Shown here: piece by piece, positions 13,305 to 21,213 of the stretch
How positions within the stretch are numbered: position 1 is the first letter of the stretch
Layout of the letters: every line of letters begins with the position of its first letter
Assembly (NCBI RefSeq): GCF_041431135.1
Contig: NZ_CP107799.1
Location: 7,564,001-7,628,000 of the forward strand
Length of the DNA stretch: 64,000 nucleotides
Reading direction: 5' to 3'
From: Streptomyces sp. NBC_00554
GTDB lineage: Bacteria > Actinomycetota > Actinomycetes > Streptomycetales > Streptomycetaceae
Position numbers and translations under genes: made by a program
The notes under the pieces: model-generated
Told to the model about the DNA's origin: nothing
The model's database searches: none
Seen by the model: only the letters and a program-made list of their open reading frames with translations

Positions 13305-14096
13305 ATGAGCGACGTCGAGAGTCCGGCGTACGTATCCGGGCACGGGCTGCTGAAGGGGCGTACGGCCGTCATCACCGCCGCGGCCGGCGCCGGTATCGGC
13401 GGAGCTACGGCGCGCAGGTTCCTCGAAGAGGGCGCCCGCGTGCTGATCGGCGACGCGCACGCGCGACGGCTCAAGGAGAGCGCCGAGGCCCTGGCAGCCG
13501 AGTTCGGTGCGTCGAGTGTCGCCTCGCTGCCCTGCGACGTCACCGACGAGGACCAGGTACAAGCCCTCCTCGACACGGCTCGAGAACTGCACGGAGGCCT
13601 GGACATAGTCGTCAACAACGCCGGTCTCGGCGGTACTTCGGCCCTCGTCGACATGACCGACGAGCAGTGGTCGAAGGTGCTCGACGTGACGTTGAACGGC
13701 ACGTTCCGGTGTACGAGGGCGGCCCTGCGGATGCTCAAGGAGCAGGCCGGCGGCGGAGTGGTCGTCAACAACGCCTCCGTCGTCGGCTGGCGGGCCCAGG
13801 CCGGGCAGGCGCACTACGCCGCCGCGAAGGCCGGCGTCATGGCGCTCACCCGCTGCGCCGCGATCGAGGCCGCCGCTTACGGAGTGCGGGTCAACGCCGT
13901 GTCACCGAGCCTCGCCATGCACCCGCACCTGGCGAAGGTGACCACTCCGGAGCTCCTTGAGGAGCTGACGGCGCGCGAGGCGTACGGGCGGTACGCCGAG
14001 CCCTGGGAGGTGGCCAACGTGATCGTGTTCCTGGCGTCCGGCTACTCCTCGTACATGACCGGGGAAGTCGTCTCCGTCAGCAGCCAGCACGCGTAG
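13305..14096 (+). CDS. SDR-family oxidoreductase, IpdF/Rv3559c-like
   Basis: A 263-residue short-chain dehydrogenase. Motifs are the nucleotide-binding TAAAGAGIGG near residue 24, NNAG near 103, and the catalytic Tyr-Lys in HYAAAKAG. Placement beside kstR2 and fadA6 matches the gene called ipdF (Rv3559c) in the mycobacterial HIP pathway, which acts on the 5-hydroxy group of the bicyclic CoA intermediate. Orthology is inferred from context and overall appearance. It is first in a three-gene unit with kstR2 and fadA6 and begins 17 bp from the operator-like palindrome. Confidence 0.82.
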   Translation: MSDVESPAYVSGHGLLKGRTAVITAAAGAGIGGATARRFLEEGARVLIGDAHARRLKESAEALAAEFGASSVASLPCDVTDEDQVQALLDTARELHGGLDIVVNNAGLGGTSALVDMTDEQWSKVLDVTLNGTFRCTRAALRMLKEQAGGGVVVNNASVVGWRAQAGQAHYAAAKAGVMALTRCAAIEAAAYGVRVNAVSPSLAMHPHLAKVTTPELLEELTAREAYGRYAEPWEVANVIVFLASGYSSYMTGEVVSVSSQHA

Positions 14097-14150
14097 GGGC
14101 GAGGCGGTCGGCATGCGTGGATACGAGGAGCACAGGACCACAATGGGCCC

Positions 14151-14762
14151 GTGCCTACCAAGAAGAAGCCCCAGGTGACCGCCTCGCCCGAGCGGCGCCG
14201 CGAACTGCTCGACACGGCCGCCGAGGTCTTCGCCGAGCAGGGCTACAACGCCACCACCGTACGCAAGATCGCCGACCAGGCCGGAATGCTCGCGGGCAGT
14301 CTCTACTACCACTTCGACTCCAAGGAATCGATGCTGGAGGAGATCCTGCGAACCTTCCTCGACGAGCTCTGGGACGGGTACGACACCGTCCTGGACGCCG
14401 AACTCGGCCCCCGGGAAACCCTGGAGGCCCTGGTCACCGAGTCCTTCCGGGAGATCGACCGGCACCGCGCCGCCGTCGCGATCTACCAGAAGGAGTCCAG
14501 ACACCTCGCCGCGCAGCAGCGCTTCGCGTTCCTCACCGAGTCGCAGCGCAACTTCGAGAAGGCGTGGCTGAGCACGCTGGAGCGCGGTGTCGCCGCCGAG
14601 GTCTTCCGGGCCGACCTCGACATCCGGCTCACCTACCGGTTCGTCCGCGACACCGTGTGGGTCGCCGCGTCCTGGTACCGGCCCGGCGGGCACCACAGCC
14701 CGGAGGAGATCGCCCGGCAGTACCTGTCGATGGTGCTCGACGGGATCTCCGTACGCGAATAG
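14151..14762 (+). CDS. kstR2: TetR-family repressor, KstR2 orthologue
   Basis: A 203-residue TetR-type repressor with GTG start. The N-terminal helix-turn-helix is clear (TTVRKIADQAGMLAGSLYYHF, about residues 36-56). The ligand-binding half ends YRFVRDTVWVAASWYRPGG followed by QYLSMVLDGI. This is nearly the same as the end of mycobacterial KstR2 (Rv3557c) as I recall it, including the WYRPGG block. KstR2 is released from DNA by HIP-CoA and controls steroid C/D-ring genes. Its gene lies within the cluster it should control, behind operator site 1, so self-repression is expected. Confidence 0.9.
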   Translation: MPTKKKPQVTASPERRRELLDTAAEVFAEQGYNATTVRKIADQAGMLAGSLYYHFDSKESMLEEILRTFLDELWDGYDTVLDAELGPRETLEALVTESFREIDRHRAAVAIYQKESRHLAAQQRFAFLTESQRNFEKAWLSTLERGVAAEVFRADLDIRLTYRFVRDTVWVAASWYRPGGHHSPEEIARQYLSMVLDGISVRE

Positions 14763-14809
14763 ATCCATGTCCGCGAGCCCCATGTCCGCATTTCCCTGAG
14801 GGAGTTGTC

Positions 14810-15967
14810 ATGGCCGAGGCCTACATCGTCGAAGCGGTTCGTACGCCCGTCGGGCGGCGCAGGGGAGGCCTGAGCGGCGTCCACTCGGCCGACCTCGGCG
14901 CACATGTCCTCAAAGCCCTGGTCGAGCGCTCGGGTGTGGACCCGGCCGCCGTCGAGGACGTCGTCTTCGGGTGCCTCGACACGGTCGGGCCGCAGGCCGG
15001 GGACATCGCCCGCACCGCCTGGCTGGCGGCCGGGCTGCCCGAGGAGGTGCCCGGAGTCACCGTCGACCGGCAGTGCGGGTCCTCCCAGCAGGCCGTGCAC
15101 TTCGCCGCCCAGGGCGTCCTGTCCGGCACCCAGGACCTGGTGGTCGCGGGCGGCGTCCAGAACATGAGCCAGATACCCATCGCGTTCGCCTCCCGCCAGG
15201 CCACCGAACCGCTCGGCCTCACCCAGGGCCCCTTCGCGGGCAGCGAGGGCTGGCGGGCGCGCTACGGAGACCGGCCCGTCAACCAGTTCCACGGCGCCGA
15301 ACTGATCGCCGCCAAGTGGGGCATCAGCCGCCTGGACCAGGAGGAGTTCGCCCTCCGCTCCCATGAACGCGCGATCCGTGCCATCGACGAGGGCCGCTTC
15401 GCGCGCGAGACGGTGGCGCACGGGGAGGTCACGGTCGACGAGGGCCCGCGCCGGGACACCTCGCTGGAGAAGATGGCCGCCCTGAAACCGGTCATCGACG
15501 GTGGCACCGTCACCGCCGCCTGCTCCTCCCAGGTCTCCGACGGCGCAGCCGCCATGCTCCTCGCCTCCGAACGGGCCGTCCGGGAACACGGGTTGACCCC
15601 TCGCGCCCGCGTGCACCACCTCTCCGTACGCGGCGAGGACCCCATCCGTATGCTGTCGGCGCCCATCCCGGCCACCGCGCACGCCCTCAAGAAGACCGGC
15701 ATGTCCATCGGCGACATCGACCTTGTCGAGATCAACGAGGCCTTCGCCCCGGTCGTCCTCGCCTGGCTGAAGGAGACCGGAGCCGACCCGGAGAAGGTCA
15801 ACGTCAACGGCGGCGCGATCGCCCTTGGCCATCCGCTGGGCGCCACCGGCGTGAAGCTGATGACGACCCTGCTGCACGAACTGGAGCGCACCGGGGGCCG
15901 GTTCGGGCTCCAGACCATGTGCGAGGGCGGCGGTCAGGCGAACGTCACCATCATCGAGCGGCTCTGA
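14810..15967 (+). CDS. fadA6: Acetyl-CoA C-acyltransferase (thiolase), FadA6-like
   Basis: A 385-residue thiolase starting at ATG 14810 after GAGGGAG. The three catalytic residues are present: the nucleophile C89 (VDRQCGSSQQ), H341 (ALGHPLGATG) and C371 (MCEGGGQAN). In the HIP pathway FadA6 cleaves the open-chain CoA product left after both rings have been hydrolysed. Neighbours (kstR2 upstream; ipdC, ipdB, ipdA downstream on the other strand) support this assignment over a general beta-oxidation thiolase. The last 17 bp overlap the end of the convergent ipdC gene. Confidence 0.92.
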   Translation: MAEAYIVEAVRTPVGRRRGGLSGVHSADLGAHVLKALVERSGVDPAAVEDVVFGCLDTVGPQAGDIARTAWLAAGLPEEVPGVTVDRQCGSSQQAVHFAAQGVLSGTQDLVVAGGVQNMSQIPIAFASRQATEPLGLTQGPFAGSEGWRARYGDRPVNQFHGAELIAAKWGISRLDQEEFALRSHERAIRAIDEGRFARETVAHGEVTVDEGPRRDTSLEKMAALKPVIDGGTVTAACSSQVSDGAAAMLLASERAVREHGLTPRARVHHLSVRGEDPIRMLSAPIPATAHALKKTGMSIGDIDLVEINEAFAPVVLAWLKETGADPEKVNVNGGAIALGHPLGATGVKLMTTLLHELERTGGRFGLQTMCEGGGQANVTIIERL

Positions 15968-17009
15968 GTAGCTCCAAGGACTTCAACGTCTCCTCGGCCT
16001 CGGTCATGATCCGGTCCACCAGCTCGGTGCACGAGGGCAGGTCGTCGATCACCCCGGCGACCTGCCCGGAGGCCATCACCCCGAGGTCCGTACGCCCGTC
16101 CACCATCGCGGACTTGAGCAGCATGGGCGTGTTGGCGGCGAGGAGGACCTGGCTCCAGGACAGGTTCTTGCCGTGCTTCATCGCGAGGCCGTCGCGGATC
16201 ATGGCAGGCCAGGAGAGTCCGGATATCTTCCTGAAGCCGGCCGCCCGGCGGACGGCCTGAGCGAGAGCCCTCGTACGGCCCGACTTCTCGAGGGAGTCGA
16301 CGAAGTCCGTACGCAGCATGCGGTGCGGGAGTCCGTCGACGGCCGTCGTGACCGTGACGTCCTTGACCGTCGCCGCCAGGTACCGCGCCTTCACCGCGTC
16401 CGGGACCGTCGAGTCGGAGGTCAGCAGGAAACGCGTGCCCATGGCGACGCCCGCCGCGCCGTACGCCAGCGCGGCCACCAGCCCCCGCCCGTCGTGGAAA
16501 CCGCCCGCCGCCACGACCGGGATGTCCACCGCGTCCACCACCTGCGGCAGCAGCACGGTCGTCGCCACCTCGCCGGTGTGCCCGCCGCCCTCACCGCCCT
16601 GCACGATCACCGCGTCCGCACCCCAGGCGGCCACCTTCTCGGCGTGCCGGCGCGCCCCGACGGAGGGGATGACGACCACGCCCGCCTCCTTCAGCTCCGC
16701 GATCAGCTCGCGTGAGGGGGCCAGTGCGAAGGAGGCGACGCGTACGCCTTCGTCGATGATGATCCGCACCCGGTCGCCCGCGTCTCCCGCGTCGGCCCGT
16801 AGATTCACGCCGAACGGCGCGTCCGTGCGGGACCTGACTTCCCGTACGGCGTCCCGCAGTTGGTCGAGGGTCATCGTCGCGGAGGCCAGGACGCCCAGTG
16901 CGCCCGCCTCCGCCGTGGCGGAGACCAGGCGGGGGCCCGCCACCCAGCCCATGCCGGTTTGCACGATCGGGTGGCGGATCCCGACGAGCCGGGTGAACGC
17001 GGTGTCCAT
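15951..17009 (-). CDS. ipdC: Nitronate monooxygenase-family flavoprotein, IpdC-like
   Basis: A 352-residue FMN protein of the nitronate monooxygenase/2-nitropropane dioxygenase family. Visible features are the N-terminal RHPIVQTGMGWVAGP, the FMN phosphate region AAGGFHDGRGLVAAL and GAAGVAMGTRFL, and the QGGEGGGHTGE segment. In steroid degraders the corresponding gene, ipdC, is needed for C/D-ring breakdown and probably acts as a reductase or dehydrogenase on a ring CoA thioester, not on nitroalkanes. The start shares one base with the stop of ipdB (TGATG), making it the last gene of echA20-ipdA-ipdB-ipdC. Confidence 0.87.
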   Translation of the reverse strand: MDTAFTRLVGIRHPIVQTGMGWVAGPRLVSATAEAGALGVLASATMTLDQLRDAVREVRSRTDAPFGVNLRADAGDAGDRVRIIIDEGVRVASFALAPSRELIAELKEAGVVVIPSVGARRHAEKVAAWGADAVIVQGGEGGGHTGEVATTVLLPQVVDAVDIPVVAAGGFHDGRGLVAALAYGAAGVAMGTRFLLTSDSTVPDAVKARYLAATVKDVTVTTAVDGLPHRMLRTDFVDSLEKSGRTRALAQAVRRAAGFRKISGLSWPAMIRDGLAMKHGKNLSWSQVLLAANTPMLLKSAMVDGRTDLGVMASGQVAGVIDDLPSCTELVDRIMTEAEETLKSLELLRAAR

Positions 17010-17809
17010 CAGCGGCCCCCGGCTTCGGCGGCCCCGGCCGTTGGGACCCCGGTCTTGGCGGCCCCGGGAATCATTCCCGCCCCGGGAACCTCGCGGTCCC
17101 GTGCGCCCTTCGGGTCGATGACCTCGCGGATCAACTCCAGCTCCGCCGGGGTCGGTTCGCGGGTGTACGGCACCTCGTCGGGGACGTACAGCTCGAAGCC
17201 CGTCGCCTCCCTGACCCGCTCGACGGTGACGCCCGGATGCAGGGAGGCGAGGCGCATCGAGTGGTCGGGGGTGGCGAAGTCGAAGACGCCGAGGTCGGTC
17301 ACCACGCGGGGGATGCGGTGGAAGCGGGTGGCGCTCGGACCCGCCGCGGCGGCGCGGTCGTACCCGACTCCGCACACCATGTCGACCTTCGGGACGAAGA
17401 CGCGCGTGGAGTGCTTCGGGATCCAGTAACTGGTCGGATTGTTGAGGGTGTTGACCGGCCCGCCGCGCACGCCGAGCAGTTGGCGCTTGGGCCTGGCCCA
17501 GTCGCCGACGCACGAGATGTTCTGGTTGCCGAAGCGGTCGATCTGGCTCGCGCCCATCATCACGTGCCGGCGCCCGCCGGTCACCATCGTCAGGTGCTGC
17601 CGGTACGGCAGCCAGCCCTCCGGTGTCCCGTCGAGGCCGACGAGCATCGCCTCGCCGTCGGTCAGCAGCAGATCGGGGGAGAAGGTGCGCTTGGCGAGGC
17701 GGGCGCCGATGGACGGGATCAGGCCCATGGGGCTGGCGAGCACCTCGCCGTTGTGCCGCCACGCCTCGGCGCAGGCGATCACGCAGTACTCGGCCGGTGT
17801 CGGGCTCAC
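17009..17809 (-). CDS. ipdB: CoA-transferase-family beta subunit, IpdB ring hydrolase
   Basis: A 266-residue partner of IpdA. IpdAB has the fold of a class I CoA transferase but acts as a hydrolase that opens the last carbocycle (ring C) of the steroid-derived COCHEA-CoA intermediate. Blocks such as GEVLASPMGLIPSIGARLAK, MMGASQIDRFGNQN and TPDHSMRLASLHPGVT are typical of IpdB. The C-terminal 25 residues are Gly/Ala/Pro-rich and probably disordered. The GTG start overlaps the ipdA stop by 4 bp. The catalytic glutamate belongs to the IpdA chain in this family. Confidence 0.92.
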   Translation of the reverse strand: MSPTPAEYCVIACAEAWRHNGEVLASPMGLIPSIGARLAKRTFSPDLLLTDGEAMLVGLDGTPEGWLPYRQHLTMVTGGRRHVMMGASQIDRFGNQNISCVGDWARPKRQLLGVRGGPVNTLNNPTSYWIPKHSTRVFVPKVDMVCGVGYDRAAAAGPSATRFHRIPRVVTDLGVFDFATPDHSMRLASLHPGVTVERVREATGFELYVPDEVPYTREPTPAELELIREVIDPKGARDREVPGAGMIPGAAKTGVPTAGAAEAGGR

Positions 17810-18672
17810 TGGTGCTGCTCCTTCTGCCAGGCCTGGACGGCGCTCTGGTAGGCGTGCTCGTCGCCGCCGAGGAACCGCTCGGCGAACTCCGCGTACGGCG
17901 TGGTCGCGTACAGCTTCTGGAAGGCCTCGTCGCGTCCGTGGTCCGGCGCGCAGGACGTGAAGTGCGCGCCGTTCGGCGCCTCGACGACACCCGTCACGCT
18001 CGACCGCTTGAGCAGCAGGGTCTGCGGCGCGGCCTCCTTGGTCAGCTCCGCCGTGTCGACCACCCGCTCGCAGGAGACGTACGCCGCGTCCGCCGCCTCG
18101 CAGAACAGGTCGTCGAAGTACGGGTCCGGGCCCAGGTACTGGCCGTTGCCGAGCCGGTCCGCGCGGTTCATGTGGACCAGGGCCGCGTCCAGCCGTAGGG
18201 CGGGCATGGCGACGAACTCCTCCCTGACGCCGGAGAGTTCATCGGCGTAAGGCGAAGTGACCGTCCGCAGCCCGGGGTTGACCCGCATCACGTCGGAGCC
18301 GAGTCCGGCGCGCACCGGCAGGAAGGGCAGCCGGTTCGCGGCGGCGTGCAGCCCCCACATGAACATCGCCTCGTCGACCTCCATCAGCTCGAAGGCGCCG
18401 CTCTCGCGCGCCGCGCGGTAGTGCGGTTCGAGCGGGATCGAGTCGAGGGTGACGAAGGCGGTCACCAGCTTCCGTATCCGCCCGGCGGCGGCGAGGAGGC
18501 CCACGTCCGGGCCGCCGTACGAGACGACGGTGAGATCGGTGATCCCGGACCGGAGCAGTGCTCTCACCAGGGCCATCGGCTTGCGGCGCGAACCCCAGCC
18601 GCCGATGCCGAGGGTCATCCCGCTCTCCAGGCGGCCCACGGCCTCCTGGGCCGACATGGTCTTGTCGCTCAC
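17806..18672 (-). CDS. ipdA: CoA-transferase-family alpha subunit, IpdA ring hydrolase
   Basis: A 288-residue alpha subunit of the ring-opening hydrolase IpdAB. It follows mycobacterial IpdA (Rv3551) closely by eye: GMTLGIGGWGSRRKPMALVRA, SYGGPDVGLL, RLPFLPVRAGLGSDV, DPYFDDLFCEAAD and APDHGRDEAFQ. E101 in VDEAM is the likely equivalent of the glutamate reported as catalytic in the Rhodococcus enzyme. The GTG start overlaps the stop of echA20 (GTGA). The strong match of both IpdA and IpdB argues against an ordinary acetate or glutaconate CoA transferase. Confidence 0.93.
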   Translation of the reverse strand: MSDKTMSAQEAVGRLESGMTLGIGGWGSRRKPMALVRALLRSGITDLTVVSYGGPDVGLLAAAGRIRKLVTAFVTLDSIPLEPHYRAARESGAFELMEVDEAMFMWGLHAAANRLPFLPVRAGLGSDVMRVNPGLRTVTSPYADELSGVREEFVAMPALRLDAALVHMNRADRLGNGQYLGPDPYFDDLFCEAADAAYVSCERVVDTAELTKEAAPQTLLLKRSSVTGVVEAPNGAHFTSCAPDHGRDEAFQKLYATTPYAEFAERFLGGDEHAYQSAVQAWQKEQHQ

Positions 18673-19439
18673 TGAGTGGCCTCCTTGCCGAAGCTATCGC
18701 GAACGCGGTCGGCCACCCCGCTGAGAGCGGCCTCGTAGGTGAAGCCCTGCTCGAAGCGGTAGCTGCGGCGTACGTCGACGGGGTCGATGCCGTTGATGGC
18801 GGCCTTGGCGAGCCGGACGAGACGGCCGTCCTTCGCGGCGATCTCGCGGGCCAGCTCCAGGGCGGCCGCGCGCAGTTCGGCGCGCGGCACGACCTGCCAC
18901 ACCGAGCCGTGCGCGTGCAGCTCGGCCGCGGTCGCGGTGCGGGAGGTGTAGTAGAGGACGCGCATCAGGTGCCGCGGGACCAGACGGGCCAGATGGGTGG
19001 CCGCGCCCAGTGCCCCCCGGTCCAGCTCGGGCAGCCCGAAGGTGGCGTCGTCGCTCGCCACGATCGCGTCCGCGTTGCCGACGAGGCCTATCCCGCCGCC
19101 CAGACAGAAGCCCTGCACCGCCGCGACCACCGGCACCTCGCACTCGTACACCGCCGCGAACGCCTCGAAGCAGCCGCGGTTCGCGCCTATGAGCACGTCA
19201 TGACCTTGCGTACCGCCGGTGGTGTCCCGCTGTATCTCCTTGATGTCCACGCCAGCGTTGAAACCGCGGCCCTCGGCGGTCAGCACGACACAGCGGATCC
19301 CCGGGTCGCGGCCGGCCGCGCGGACGGCGTCGGCCAGGTCGAACCAGCCCCGCACCGGCAGTGCGTTCACCGGCGGGAAGTCGACCGTGACGACGGAGAT
19401 CCCCTTTTCCGGGGTCGAGGTGGAGACACCCATGGGCAC
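18669..19439 (-). CDS. echA20: Enoyl-CoA hydratase-family ring hydrolase, EchA20-like
   Basis: A 256-residue crotonase-fold protein. In the HIP pathway EchA20 hydrolyses ring D of the bicyclic CoA thioester before IpdAB opens ring C. Oxyanion-hole segments are GRGFNAGVDIKEIQ and GFCLGGGIGLVGNAD; FGLPELDRGALGAATHLARLVP and YRFEQGFT also match Rv3550 as recalled. The GTG at 19439 is taken as start because GAAGG lies about 8 bp upstream; ATG 19433 is an alternative. It is the first gene of a four-gene unit directly facing operator site 2. Confidence 0.92.
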   Translation of the reverse strand: MPMGVSTSTPEKGISVVTVDFPPVNALPVRGWFDLADAVRAAGRDPGIRCVVLTAEGRGFNAGVDIKEIQRDTTGGTQGHDVLIGANRGCFEAFAAVYECEVPVVAAVQGFCLGGGIGLVGNADAIVASDDATFGLPELDRGALGAATHLARLVPRHLMRVLYYTSRTATAAELHAHGSVWQVVPRAELRAAALELAREIAAKDGRLVRLAKAAINGIDPVDVRRSYRFEQGFTYEAALSGVADRVRDSFGKEATQ

Positions 19440-19464
19440 ATCAGCTACCTTCAGCTATCTTTCC

Positions 19465-19478
19465 ACCAAACGTTTGTT
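19465..19478. promoter_or_regulatory. KstR2-like operator, site 2
   Basis: ACCAAACGTTTGTT lies within CCACCAAACGTTTGTTAGG (19463-19481), in the 87-bp gap between divergent echA20 and the SDR at 19527. It has the same outer bases as site 1 and fits AnCAAGnnCTTGnT except at two inner positions. The core AAACGTTT is a perfect palindrome. Sharing of this unusual word by the two divergent promoters of one pathway is strong evidence for a common repressor. Confidence 0.72.
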
Positions 19479-19526
19479 AGGTGCGATTTCGAAGCTAGCA
19501 GCGAATGCATCCCAGCGGGAGGCCCT

Positions 19527-20276
19527 GTGGACAACGTGGATCTCGGCGGCAGGACCGTCGTCGTCACGGGCGGCACCCGCGGGGTCGGGGCCGGGATCGC
19601 GCGGGCCTTCGCACGGGCGGGCGCCGACGTAGTGGTCTGCGCGCGCAGGCCGCCCGAAGTGCCGGTCGAGGGTGTCGGGTTCGCGTCCGTGGATCTGCGC
19701 GACCCGCCCGCCGTCCGCGACTTCTTCGACGCCCTGCCCCGGGTCGACGTCCTGGTCAACAATGCGGGCGGTTCCCCATACCTGCCGCTCGCGGAGCCGG
19801 ACGCCGAACGCCACGCGCGGGTGATCGAGCTCAACCTCATCGCGCCGCTGACCGCCTCCCTCGCCGCGCACCGCCATCTCCGGCGGGCCAAGGGGGCGGT
19901 CGTGATGATCGGCAGCGTGAGCGGGACGCGGCCCTCGCCCGGCACGGCGGCGTACGGGGCGGCCAAGGCGGGCCTGGAGAACCTGGCCCGTTCGATGGCC
20001 GTCGAGTGGGCCCCCGATGTCCGGGTCAACACCCTCGTCGTCGGCATGGTCCGCACCGAACGGTCGCACCTGCACTACGGGGACGAGGACGCGGTCGCCG
20101 CCGTCGCGCGGACCGTGCCGCTGGGCCGCCTCGCCGAGCCGTACGACGTCGGAGAGGCCGCCGTCTTCCTCGCCTCCGACGCCGCCGCGTACATCAGCGG
20201 GGCCTCGCTGCTCGTCCACGGGGGCGGGGAGCGGCCGGCCTTCCTCGATGCCGCGACCGCCAACAAGGAGAGCTGA
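19527..20276 (+). CDS. SDR-family oxidoreductase, Rv3549c-like
   Basis: A 249-residue short-chain dehydrogenase starting at GTG 19527, five bases after GGGAGG. It has the NAD(P)-binding TGGTRGVGAGIA motif, NNAGG near residue 78, and the catalytic YGAAKAG. It heads a two-gene unit with the SDR at 20288 and faces operator site 2. By position it corresponds to Rv3549c in the mycobacterial KstR2 regulon. The exact substrate in steroid C/D-ring degradation is not established. Confidence 0.83.
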   Translation: MDNVDLGGRTVVVTGGTRGVGAGIARAFARAGADVVVCARRPPEVPVEGVGFASVDLRDPPAVRDFFDALPRVDVLVNNAGGSPYLPLAEPDAERHARVIELNLIAPLTASLAAHRHLRRAKGAVVMIGSVSGTRPSPGTAAYGAAKAGLENLARSMAVEWAPDVRVNTLVVGMVRTERSHLHYGDEDAVAAVARTVPLGRLAEPYDVGEAAVFLASDAAAYISGASLLVHGGGERPAFLDAATANKES

Positions 20277-20287
20277 GGAGAGCTGGG

Positions 20288-21208
20288 ATGAGTGCACCGT
20301 TGCTGTGTGAGGGCCGGGTCGTCGTCGTCACGGGTGCGGGCCGCGGGCTCGGCCGGGCGCACGCGCTCGCGTACGCCGCCGAGGGGGCGCGGGTCGTTGT
20401 CAACGACCTCGGGGTCGGTCTCGACGGCGCGCCCGGTTCCGGGTCTCCCGCCGTGCAGGTCGTCGACGAGATCCGCTCGGCGGGCGGGGTGGCGGTGGCC
20501 CACGGGGGCGACGTCGCGACGACCGAGGGTGCCGCGTCCCTCGTGCGCGCCGCGCTGGAGACGTACGGGCGCCTCGACACCCTCGTCAACAACGCGGGGT
20601 TCCTGCGCGACCGGATGCTGGTCAATCTCGACGAGGACGACTGGGACGCCGTGATGCGGGTCCATCTCAAGGGGCACTTCCTGCCGTTGAAGCATGCGGC
20701 GTCGTACTGGCGGGCGGAGGCCAAGGCCGGGCGTCCGCCTGTCGCCCGGGTGGTCAACACCAGTAGCGGGGCGGGGTTGTTGGGGTCTGTCGGGCAGGGG
20801 AACTACAGCGCTGCGAAGGCCGGGATCGTGGGGCTGACGCTTGTCGCCGCCGCCGAGTTGGGGCGGTACGGGGTTCAGGTCAACGCGATCGCGCCTGCCG
20901 CGCGGACGCGGATGACGGAGGGGGCGTTCGCGTCGACGATGGCCGCGCCTGAGGGTGGCGGGGGCTTCGACGCGATGGCACCGGAGAACGTGTCTCCGTT
21001 GGTGGTGTGGCTCGGGTCCGCGGCGAGTGCCGGGGTCACCGGGCGGGTCTTCGAGGCGGAGGGTGGGCGGATCACTGTGATGGAGGGGTGGCGGGCGGGG
21101 CCGGGTGTGGACAAGGGGGCGCGGTGGACTCCGGCCGAGGCGGGGGATGCGGCGGTGAAGTTGTTGGCGGGGGCGGAGGTGCCGGGGGCGGTGTACGGGG
21201 CGGGGTGA
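20288..21208 (+). CDS. SDR-family oxidoreductase, Rv3548c-like
   Basis: A 306-residue short-chain dehydrogenase with VVTGAGRGLGRAHALAYAAEG at the nucleotide site and YSAAKAG as the catalytic motif. The long insert around VNDLGVGLDGAPGSGSP and the region HLKGHFLPLKHAASYWR are those of the larger SDRs related to Rv3548c and to bacterial versions of multifunctional enzyme hydroxyacyl-CoA dehydrogenase domains. It follows the previous SDR by 11 bp. In the last 450 bp third codon positions shift toward G and T, unlike the first half. An intergenic inverted-repeat element begins 6 bp after the stop. Confidence 0.85.
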   Translation: MSAPLLCEGRVVVVTGAGRGLGRAHALAYAAEGARVVVNDLGVGLDGAPGSGSPAVQVVDEIRSAGGVAVAHGGDVATTEGAASLVRAALETYGRLDTLVNNAGFLRDRMLVNLDEDDWDAVMRVHLKGHFLPLKHAASYWRAEAKAGRPPVARVVNTSSGAGLLGSVGQGNYSAAKAGIVGLTLVAAAELGRYGVQVNAIAPAARTRMTEGAFASTMAAPEGGGGFDAMAPENVSPLVVWLGSAASAGVTGRVFEAEGGRITVMEGWRAGPGVDKGARWTPAEAGDAAVKLLAGAEVPGAVYGAG

Positions 21209-21213
21209 GGGTT

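Noticed and set aside
15951-17009. True nitroalkane-oxidising nitronate monooxygenase
   Set aside because: The fold is shared, but the operon position after ipdB points to the IpdC role; no nitroalkane genes are nearby.
17009-18672. Ordinary acetate/3-oxoacid CoA transferase
   Set aside because: Both subunits match IpdA and IpdB blocks and sit with echA20, ipdC, fadA6 and kstR2, so the ring-hydrolase assignment is better.
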